Positions 22,062 through 28,508 of a stretch of 64,000 nucleotides of DNA are shown one piece after another. This DNA is from Duganella guangzhouensis (lineage in GTDB: Bacteria > Pseudomonadota > Gammaproteobacteria > Burkholderiales > Burkholderiaceae_D): assembly GCF_009674535.1 (NCBI RefSeq), contig NZ_WKJK01000006.1, positions 310,001 through 374,000 on the forward strand, written 5' to 3'. Position numbers and translations under genes: made by a program. The notes beneath the pieces are model-generated. The model did no database searches. It was not told the origin of the DNA and was given only the letters and a program-made list of their open reading frames with translations. Within the stretch, counting starts at the first letter, position 1. Each line of letters begins with the position of its first letter.

Positions 22062-22149
22062 GCCAGAAATGACAAAGCCGCCTTACGGCGGCCTGTCGCT
22101 CCAAGAGCATCACGACGAACTAAGCATGAAGAATCAGGGAGTGAGTGGT
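22062..22149 (-). ncRNA. Putative small RNA, copy 2 of the tandem family
   Basis: The promoter is a perfect TTGACA (complement of 22179-22184), a 17-bp spacer and TACGAT (22156-22161). The predicted RNA is about 88 nt and ends in the hairpin at 22071-22097. The stem is identical to copy 1 while the loop changes from GCAA to GTAA on the RNA, still a GNRA loop. The loop change without a stem change suggests that the structure is kept. Confidence 0.55.
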
Positions 22150-22263
22150 AGAACCATCGTAGGCCCGCATACGCTTGATGTCAAGCTGCGCACTAAAGGC
22201 GTGCGCTCTACCGTTCAGCTCTCGGCCCATCAAAGATTCGCTATCTCTATCGGGACACGATGC

Positions 22264-22346
22264 TCTAGAAATGACAAAGCCGCCTTGCGGCGGCCTGTCG
22301 CTCTAAAAGCATCACGGCTAAACCGGACGGTCAAAGAGTGAGTGGT
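22264..22346 (-). ncRNA. Putative small RNA, copy 3 of the tandem family
   Basis: The promoter is a perfect TTGACA (complement of 22376-22381), a 17-bp spacer and TATCGT (22353-22358). The predicted RNA is about 83 nt with the hairpin at 22273-22299 and the same 3' flank as the other copies. Its middle differs most from the other two (ACCGTCCGGT mini-hairpin). Confidence 0.55.
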
Positions 22347-22394
22347 AAAGTGACGATAGGCCGCGCGTATGACGATGTCAAGCGAGCCATCAAA

Positions 22395-22757
22395 CATTGC
22401 CCTCAGCGCGCCCTCCAACTGATGCTGCCACTAACCGGTGGCGGCGGTTTCAGCACCAACGTGCTGTCCTCGCACGCGACCACCAATGCCGAGGTCATCA
22501 GCTGCTTTTTGCCGGTGCGTTTTGCGTTCGAACAAGGTCCGGACCGATATACCTGCCGGCTGGCCTGATTTTTCGGGCATTTTTGAGTTACATCAAAAAT
22601 GTCCGACATAAATTGCCGGATTTCAACGCAAAAAATGCATGCCAAAAACAACTTTTAGCAGACACGCAAACGCCGCGCGGGTGCTGCGGTGCGGCAGAAA
22701 TTGCGCTGCAACGCAGCATTGCAATCTGCTTAAATCATTGATTTTACTAAGGAATTT
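22395..22757. other. Intergenic stretch without a supported gene
   Basis: Short open frames on both strands here lack ribosome sites and protein-like composition, so none is called. The only clear structure is a hairpin/palindrome at 22574-22605 (arms CGGGCATTTTTGA and TCAAAAATGTCCG) whose centre, TTGAGTTACATCAA, is one base off an FNR/CRP-family box. The stretch just downstream of it is AT-richer than its surroundings. Confidence 0.5.
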
Positions 22758-22833
22758 TGGTGCGGCTGACTGGGATCGAACCAGTGACCCTTGGCTTCGG
22801 AGGCCAATACTCTATCCACTGAGCTACAGCCGC
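22758..22833 (-). tRNA. tRNA-Arg (anticodon CCG), CCA end encoded
   Basis: The - strand folds into a full cloverleaf: acceptor GCGGCTG/CAGCCGC (22827-22833 with 22762-22768), discriminator A at 22761, TTCGATCC in the T loop, and anticodon arm TTGGC-CTCCGAA-GCCAA, giving anticodon CCG. The bases 22758-22760 encode the 3' CCA. Confidence 0.95.
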
Positions 22834-22944
22834 GACAGGGAGATACGCGTAGGCGTGCCGTAGGATACCTTGTTTAACGACACCCGTCCATGGGGTACTG
22901 TCGTTTTGCTTATGTTTGCGTTTCCTTCACAGCATTCTTGTGAC

Positions 22945-22950
22945 TATAAT
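22945..22950 (+). promoter_or_regulatory. Probable -10 box of the cytochrome gene promoter
   Basis: A perfect TATAAT lies 86 bases before the cytochrome start at 23036. The -35 match 18 bases upstream (TTTCCT) is weak, so an activator may be involved. Confidence 0.45.
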
Positions 22951-23035
22951 CATTCGTTTGGTGAAGGTTTTACAAGGCAGCTGCTAATCAACTCTTCGCG
23001 CCACCTCGGCTTGAAATCAGTCTCTTAAGGAAATC

Positions 23036-23584
23036 ATGAGCGACGTACACAACGAACACGAGTCCCCCATCAAAACCCCTAAACAACTGGTGATCGCGGT
23101 TGTTGGCTTCTTCGTCATCGTCATCTTTGGCATTGTGCTGCTGGTGCAGTTTGTGACGACCAACAAGCTGACCGGGGCTGGTTCCAACAGCCAGGAGCCA
23201 GAAGAAATCGCCAGCCGCATCGCGCCCGTCGCCGATCAGGGCTATACGCTAAAAGACGCCAGCGGGCCGAAAGTGCTGCAATCGGGCGAAGCCATCTACA
23301 ACGTCACCTGCGTCGCCTGCCATGGCACCGGTGCGGCGGGCGCACCGAAGTTTGGTGACGCCGGCCAGTGGGGCGCACGCATCTCCCAAGGTTACGATAC
23401 TGTGCTGAAGCACGCCATCGAAGGCTTGCGCGCGATGCCGGCCAAGGGCGGCAATCCGGATCTGGATGATGTGGAAGTGGCGCGCGCCGTGGTCTACATG
23501 GCCAACAAGAGCGGCGCCAGCTTCAAGGAACCGGCCGTGCCGGCGCCGGCCGCTGCCGCACCGGCTGCTGAAGAAAAGAAATAA
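23036..23584 (+). CDS. Membrane-anchored monohaem cytochrome c (c5 type)
   Basis: The 182-residue protein has one N-terminal membrane helix (about 18-42), a linker, and a class I cytochrome c domain with CVACH near residue 94. The GTGAAGAPKFGD segment after the haem site and the distal methionine in LRAMPAKGG are typical of the cytochrome c5 family. The tail is Ala/Pro/Glu-rich. It likely carries electrons on the periplasmic face between the bc1 complex and an oxidase or other acceptor. The start follows AAGGAAATC. A strong terminator lies directly downstream. Confidence 0.9.
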   Translation: MSDVHNEHESPIKTPKQLVIAVVGFFVIVIFGIVLLVQFVTTNKLTGAGSNSQEPEEIASRIAPVADQGYTLKDASGPKVLQSGEAIYNVTCVACHGTGAAGAPKFGDAGQWGARISQGYDTVLKHAIEGLRAMPAKGGNPDLDDVEVARAVVYMANKSGASFKEPAVPAPAAAAPAAEEKK

Positions 23585-23602
23585 GCGCTACCGCGCCCAT
23601 GC

Positions 23603-23630
23603 AAAACCGGCCTGCACGGCCGGTTTTTTA
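23603..23630. terminator. Bidirectional intrinsic terminator
   Basis: AAAA, then stem CCGGCC (23607-23612) paired with GGCCGG (23618-23623), then TTTTTT. It serves the cytochrome gene on the + strand, and the A-run could serve the convergent lipoprotein gene on the - strand. Confidence 0.85.
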
Positions 23631-24188
23631 TTAGCTGCACAGTCCGTAGACTTTGCGATCGGGGAAGAAGCGGTAGGTGAAGGTGCGCATCGGATACTTG
23701 GTCAGCGCGATCTCGAACGCTGGCGGGGTGACGTCGAAACGGTCCGGCAGTTTCTGCTTCACGCGCAGGCGCACGCGCCAGATGGTTTCCTCGCCGGTGG
23801 CGCCGGCGATCAGCATGTCCGGCACCTTGGGGATCACTTCGACGATCTCGGCCGGCGAGTTGGTGGTGCGCTGGTAAAAGCTCACCAGTTCCGGCTTGGC
23901 GATGACTGGCCCTTGGGGCGTGCTGACGGCGAATTCGCGGCTGAGGAACAGCGCGCGCTGGCCGCGCGGCACCAAATACACAAAGGTGAACTCGGCGCCG
24001 CCATCCGGCAACGTGACCGGCGGCGTAGTCGACACGCTGATACCGCGCGGCAGCTCAAAGCGCGAGCCATCCTGCCAGCTGGCGCAGTCCGGCGTCTTCG
24101 CCATGTACACATCGACCGGCGTATAAGAATCGCCGCAGGCGCTCAGCAGCAATGGCAGGACGAGAGGAAGGGTGTAACGCAGACGCAT
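23631..24188 (-). CDS. Hypothetical lipoprotein
   Basis: The 185-residue product begins with a lipoprotein signal (MRLRYTLPLVLPLLLSAC, lipobox LSAC with Cys18), so it should be anchored in an envelope membrane. The mature part is beta-strand rich, with a TTPPVTLPDGGAEFTF segment and a basic C-terminal region ending in VYGLCS. I recognise no catalytic motif or family. It converges with the cytochrome gene across a shared terminator. Confidence 0.7.
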   Translation of the reverse strand: MRLRYTLPLVLPLLLSACGDSYTPVDVYMAKTPDCASWQDGSRFELPRGISVSTTPPVTLPDGGAEFTFVYLVPRGQRALFLSREFAVSTPQGPVIAKPELVSFYQRTTNSPAEIVEVIPKVPDMLIAGATGEETIWRVRLRVKQKLPDRFDVTPPAFEIALTKYPMRTFTYRFFPDRKVYGLCS

Positions 24189-24234
24189 GGCAGTCGGACT
24201 TCTGAACTATCGGAAGCCGCTAGTATAACCAAAT

Positions 24235-24265
24235 GAAAAAAGGCCGCATCGCTGCGGCCTTTTCA
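24235..24265. terminator. Bidirectional intrinsic terminator
   Basis: AAAAAAGGCCGCA, a TCGC loop and TGCGGCCTTTT form a strong stem with A- and T-runs on both sides. On the - strand it lies directly after the first M13 peptidase gene. Confidence 0.8.
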
Positions 24266-24273
24266 TCACCTCG

Positions 24274-26337
24274 TTACCACATGATTACGCGGTCTTTTGG
24301 TGCCAGGTACATCTTGTCGCCTGGCTTGACGCCGAAGGCGTCGTAGAAGCCCGGCTGGTTGCGCATCGGGCCGTTGGCGCGGAACTGGCCTGGCGAGTGC
24401 GGGTCGGTCTTGATCTGCTGGATCTGCGCCGCTTCACGCATCTTCATGCGCCACACTTGCGCGAAGCCCATGTAGAAGCGCTGGTCGCCGGTCAGGCCGT
24501 CGATCACCGGTGGCTTCTTGCCGTGCAGCGACAGCTTGTACGCCTTGTAGGCGATCGCCACGCCGCTGTTGTCGGCAATGTTCTCGCCCAGGGTCAGCTG
24601 ACCGTTGACGTGGTAGCCAGGCAGCGGGCTGAACTCGTTGTACTGGTCGACCAGCATCTTGGTCTTGGCGGCGAAGGCTTTGTGGTCTTCGGCGGTCCAC
24701 CAGTCGCGCAGATTGCCGTCGCCGTCGTACTGGGCGCCCTGGTCGTCGAAGCCATGGCTGATCTCGTGGCCGATCACGCCGCCGATGGCGCCGTAGTTGA
24801 CCGCGTCATCCGCGTCGGCGTTGAAGAACGGCGCCTGCAGAATCGCCGCCGGGAACACGATTTCGTTCATCTCTGGGTTGTAGTAGGCGTTGACGGTTTG
24901 CGGCGTCATGCCCCATTCGTCGCGGTCGATCGGTTTGCCCAGCTTGTTCAGTTCCTTGTTGTAGTCGAACTGGTGCGAGCGCAGCACGTTGCCGACCAGG
25001 TCATCCTTGCTGATGGTCAGCGCCGAGTAGTCGCGCCATTTGTTCGGATAGCCGATCTTGTAGGTGAACTTGGCCAGCTTGGCTTGCGCCTGCTTCTTGG
25101 TGACCGGAGTCATCCAATCCAGTTTGTCGATGCTGGTCTTGTAAGTCGCCAGCAGATTTTTCACCAGCGCTTCCATGCGTGCCTTGCGTTCGGCCGGGAA
25201 GTGTTCCGCCACGTACAGTTTGCCAACCGCCTCGCCCAGCGCGCCTTCGGTCACGCTGACGCCGCGCTTCCAGCGTGGACGCTGCTCGGTCACGCCGCTC
25301 AGCACGGTGCCGTAGAAGGCGAAGTTTTCATCGACGAAGGCTTTGCTCAGGTAAGCCGCGTTGGAACGCAGCAGCTGCCACTGGAAGTAGGCTTTCAGCG
25401 TTTCCAGCGGGGTACTTTCCAGCAGCGCGGTCATGCCCTTCAGGTAGCTCGGCTGGCTGACAATCACGTAGCTGACCTTGCCCGCCACGCCGGCATCCGT
25501 CAGATACGCATTCCAGTCATAGCCCGGCGCCACGTCGCCCAGCTTGGCGATGTCGACCTTGTTGTAGGCTTTGATCGGGTCGCGCAGTTCGACCTTGGTC
25601 CACTGCAGCTGCGCCAGCTGTTTTTCAAACGCGACGATGGCGCGCGCGGTGTCAGCGGCGTTGGCGTTGCCGGCCAGCGTCAGCATTTTGGTCAGGTGCT
25701 GCTCGTACTTGGCCAGCGTGTCGGCCAGCTTGGCGTCGTCGGCTTTCAGGTAGTAGTCGCGGTCAGGCAGGCTCAGGCCGTCCTGATAGAGGTCGGCCAC
25801 GTACTTGGTCGAATCCTTGTTGTCCTGGTGGACGCCGTAGCCATACGGCGCGGTCACGCCGATCTGGTTGAAGTGCGAGATCAGTTGCGGCAGCTGTTTC
25901 TTGTCGGTGATGGCGGCCACTTTGGCCAACTCGGCGTTCAGCGGCGTGATGCCCAGCTGTTCCAGTTTGGCTTCATCCATGAAGCTGGCGTAGAAATCGC
26001 CAATGCGCTGCGCTTCCGCGCCGCCGGCCTTGTTGGCGGCCGCGCCTTCAATGATGGCGCGCAGTTGCGGCTGAATGTCATCGCGCAATTTGGCGAACGA
26101 GCCCCAGCTCGACTTGTCGGCCGGGATTTCGGTGGTGGCCAGCCATTTGCCGTTCATGTGGCTGAACAGATCGTCCTGCACGCGTACCGCCGGATCGATG
26201 TATTCGACGGCGATGCCGGAAACCGGCTTGCTTGCTACTTTGGCGCTGGTGGGGGCAGTGCTTTTGGCAGTGTCCGCAGCGCCTGCCAAGCCTGCGATCA
26301 GGCTCAGCATCAATGCACTTACGAGGTGACGTTTCAC
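24274..26337 (-). CDS. M13-family zinc metallopeptidase (PepO/neprilysin type), copy A
   Basis: The 687-residue peptidase has a signal peptide (MLSLIAGLAGAADTA) and all M13 landmarks: NAYYNPEMNEIVFPA, the zinc site VIGHEISHGFDDQG, the third-ligand motif ENIADNSGVA and the C-terminal DPHSPGQFRANGP block with its substrate-binding Arg. It ends in RVIMW rather than the Cys-x-x-Trp end of animal neprilysins. It should cleave short peptides in the periplasm or outside the cell. It is the most downstream of three tandem paralogues, each with its own signal peptide. Confidence 0.93.
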   Translation of the reverse strand: MKRHLVSALMLSLIAGLAGAADTAKSTAPTSAKVASKPVSGIAVEYIDPAVRVQDDLFSHMNGKWLATTEIPADKSSWGSFAKLRDDIQPQLRAIIEGAAANKAGGAEAQRIGDFYASFMDEAKLEQLGITPLNAELAKVAAITDKKQLPQLISHFNQIGVTAPYGYGVHQDNKDSTKYVADLYQDGLSLPDRDYYLKADDAKLADTLAKYEQHLTKMLTLAGNANAADTARAIVAFEKQLAQLQWTKVELRDPIKAYNKVDIAKLGDVAPGYDWNAYLTDAGVAGKVSYVIVSQPSYLKGMTALLESTPLETLKAYFQWQLLRSNAAYLSKAFVDENFAFYGTVLSGVTEQRPRWKRGVSVTEGALGEAVGKLYVAEHFPAERKARMEALVKNLLATYKTSIDKLDWMTPVTKKQAQAKLAKFTYKIGYPNKWRDYSALTISKDDLVGNVLRSHQFDYNKELNKLGKPIDRDEWGMTPQTVNAYYNPEMNEIVFPAAILQAPFFNADADDAVNYGAIGGVIGHEISHGFDDQGAQYDGDGNLRDWWTAEDHKAFAAKTKMLVDQYNEFSPLPGYHVNGQLTLGENIADNSGVAIAYKAYKLSLHGKKPPVIDGLTGDQRFYMGFAQVWRMKMREAAQIQQIKTDPHSPGQFRANGPMRNQPGFYDAFGVKPGDKMYLAPKDRVIMW

Positions 26338-26365
26338 GAGGATATCCTTCTATATTTTTACGGGA

Positions 26366-26386
26366 GGCCCATCGCTCACATGGGCC
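26366..26386. terminator. Hairpin between M13 copies A and B
   Basis: GGCCCAT (26366-26372) pairs with ATGGGCC (26380-26386) in the 68-base gap between two peptidase genes. It lacks a clean U-tract on the - strand, so it may be a weak terminator or a transcript-processing/stability element. Confidence 0.4.
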
Positions 26387-26405
26387 GAACTGCTTTTATA
26401 ACACA

Positions 26406-28433
26406 TCACCACATGATGACGCGGTCTTTGGGCGCGAGGTACAACTTGTCGCCCGGCTTGACGCCGAAGGCTTCGTAAAAGCCCGGCTGGTTGCGCACCG
26501 TGCCATTGGCACGGAACTGATCCGGTGAGTGCGGATCAACTTTCAGATAAACGATTTGCTGCGCGTCGCGGATCTTGGCGCGCCACACCTGGCCGAAGCC
26601 CATGTAGAAGCGCTGCTGGCCAGTCAGGCCGTCAATCACCGGCGCCGGCTTGCCGCCCAGCGACAGCAGATAGGCCTTGTAGGCGATCGCCGCGCCGCTG
26701 TTGTCAGCGATGTTTTCGCCGAGGGTCAGCTCGCCGTTGACGAAGTAACCCTTGACCGGACTGTAGCCGTTGTACTGCTTGACCAGCATCTTGGTCTTGG
26801 CGTCGAAGTTCTTGTGGTCGGCCTTGGTCCACCAGTCGCGCAGATTGCCGTCGCCGTCGTACTGCGCGCCCTGGTCGTCGAAGCCGTGGCTGATCTCGTG
26901 ACCAATCACCGCGCCGATGGCGCCGTAGTTGACCGCGTCATCGGCCGCTGCGTCAAAGAACGGCGGTTGCAGAATCACAGCCGGGAACACGATCTCGTTC
27001 AGCTCCGGGTTGTAATAGGCGTTGACGGTTTGCGGCGTCATGCCCCACTCGTCGCGGTCGATCGGCTTGCCCAGCTTGTTGACTTCCTTGTCGTAGTCAA
27101 ACGCATGCGAGCGCAGCACGTTGCCGACCAGGTCGTCCTTGGCCACCACCAGCTTCGAGTAGTCACGCCATTTGTTCGGATAGCCGATCTTGGTGGTGAA
27201 CTTGGCCAGCTTGGCTTGTGCCTGCTGCTTGGTCTCCGGACTCATCCAGTCCAGGGTGTCGATGCTTTGATGGAAAGCCGCCAGCAGATTCTTCACCAGC
27301 TGTTCCATGCGCGCCTTGCGCTCGGCCGGGAAATGCTGCTCGACGTAGAGCTTGCCCAGCGCCTCGCCCAGCGCGCCATCGGTGGCGTTGACGCCGCGTT
27401 TCCAGCGCGGTTCCTGCTCGTCGCGCCCGGCCAGCACCTTGCCGTAGAAGGCAAAATTCTCCAGCGCGAAATCCTTGGCCAGATACGGCGCGTTGGCATG
27501 CAGCACCTGCCACTGGAAGTAGACCTTCCAGGTGTTCAGCGGCGTCTTGTTCAGCAGCTTGTTGAAGCCGGTGATAAAGCTGGGCTGGCTGACGATCACG
27601 TAATCGACCTTGCCGCCGATGCCGGTGTCGTTGAGCCAGGTGGTCCAGTCATAGCCCGGCGCCAGCTTGGACAGCTGCGCCAGCGGCACCTTGTTGTAGG
27701 CCTTGACCGGATCGCGCAGCTGCACCTTGGTCCACTGGATTTTGGCGATCTCGGTTTCCAGCGCCACGATGGCCTTGGCATCGGCCGCACCGTTGGCGTT
27801 GCCGGCCAGCGTCAGCATCCTGGCGACGTGCTGCTCGTATTTGGCCAGCGTGTCGGCCATCTTCTTGTCCGACTTTTTCAGGTAGTAATCGCGGTCCGGC
27901 AGGCTCAGGCCGTCCTGCGCCAGATCGGCCACGTACTTGGTCGAATCCTTGTTGTCCTGGTGGATGACGAAGCCAAACGGCGCGGTGTAGCCATAGCGGT
28001 TGAAGTGCGCGATCAGCGCCGGAATCTGCTTCTTGTCGCTGAGCGCGGCCACGCGGTCGAAGTCGGCCTTCAGCGGTGCCAGACGCAGCGCTTCCAGTTT
28101 GGCCTCGTCCATATAGCTGGCGAAGAAATCGCCGATCTGCTGCGACGGTGTGCCCTGCTGCTTGTTCTGGTCGGCGGCGGCCGCTTCGATGATGGCGCGC
28201 AGCTGCGGCTTGGTGTCGTCATCCAGTTTTTCAAACGAACCCCAGCTCGACTTGTCGGCCGGGATCTCGGTCCTGGCCAGCCACTTGCCGTTCAGGTTGA
28301 GAAAGAAATCATCCTGCGGGCGCACCGAGGGATCGATGTTGGCGATATCCACGCCCGAGGTTTTGTCCTGTGCCTGTACGCCGGCGGTGGCCAGCAGGGT
28401 CAGCATCAGGGCGCTGAGCAAATGTGCTTTCAT
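26406..28433 (-). CDS. M13-family zinc metallopeptidase, copy B
   Basis: The 675-residue paralogue has a signal peptide (LLSALMLTLLATAGVQA) and conserved M13 motifs: NAYYNPELNEIVFPA, VIGHEISHGFDDQG, ENIADNSGAA and DPHSPDQFRANG. It ends PKDRVIMW, like copy A, and the two are visibly closer to each other than to copy C. The start follows AGGACAC. Retention of zinc ligands in all three copies argues that each is active, perhaps with different substrate preference. Confidence 0.93.
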   Translation of the reverse strand: MKAHLLSALMLTLLATAGVQAQDKTSGVDIANIDPSVRPQDDFFLNLNGKWLARTEIPADKSSWGSFEKLDDDTKPQLRAIIEAAAADQNKQQGTPSQQIGDFFASYMDEAKLEALRLAPLKADFDRVAALSDKKQIPALIAHFNRYGYTAPFGFVIHQDNKDSTKYVADLAQDGLSLPDRDYYLKKSDKKMADTLAKYEQHVARMLTLAGNANGAADAKAIVALETEIAKIQWTKVQLRDPVKAYNKVPLAQLSKLAPGYDWTTWLNDTGIGGKVDYVIVSQPSFITGFNKLLNKTPLNTWKVYFQWQVLHANAPYLAKDFALENFAFYGKVLAGRDEQEPRWKRGVNATDGALGEALGKLYVEQHFPAERKARMEQLVKNLLAAFHQSIDTLDWMSPETKQQAQAKLAKFTTKIGYPNKWRDYSKLVVAKDDLVGNVLRSHAFDYDKEVNKLGKPIDRDEWGMTPQTVNAYYNPELNEIVFPAVILQPPFFDAAADDAVNYGAIGAVIGHEISHGFDDQGAQYDGDGNLRDWWTKADHKNFDAKTKMLVKQYNGYSPVKGYFVNGELTLGENIADNSGAAIAYKAYLLSLGGKPAPVIDGLTGQQRFYMGFGQVWRAKIRDAQQIVYLKVDPHSPDQFRANGTVRNQPGFYEAFGVKPGDKLYLAPKDRVIMW

Positions 28434-28466
28434 GTGTGTCCTTTCCCAAAGTTTTCGAACAATAGC

Positions 28467-28497
28467 AAAAAAGCCACACGAGGTGGCTTTTTTGCGA
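28467..28497. terminator. Intrinsic terminator between M13 copies B and C
   Basis: GCAAAAAAGCCAC, a short ACGAG loop and GTGGCTTTTTTGC form a strong stem with flanking A- and T-runs. It probably ends transcripts of copy C on the - strand, which would make copy B independently transcribed. Confidence 0.75.
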
Positions 28498-28508
28498 GGG
28501 ATAATCGA

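Larger units (their letters stand above)
21873..22394. repeat. Three diverged direct repeats carrying the promoter and small-RNA units
   Basis: The units span 21873-22008, 22063-22234 and 22265-22394 (136, 172 and 130 bases), each running on the - strand from TTTGATGG through the promoter to TCATTTCT(G/A)G. Copy 2 has an insertion between TTTGATGG and its -35 box. Conservation is strongest at the promoter, the CTCACTC start and the 3' hairpin. Confidence 0.8.

Noticed and set aside
22069..22341. Small + strand open frames in the repeat array
   Set aside because: They simply translate the repeats (recurring DKAALRRPVA-type peptides) in several frames and lack ribosome sites.
21873..22394. CRISPR array
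   Set aside because: Only three copies, units of 130-170 bp, diverged sequence and promoter motifs inside each unit; no short identical repeats and no cas genes.
22403..22651. Possible small - strand gene of 82 codons
   Set aside because: No ribosome site, no protein-like composition, and its 3' end approaches the repeat array; not supported.
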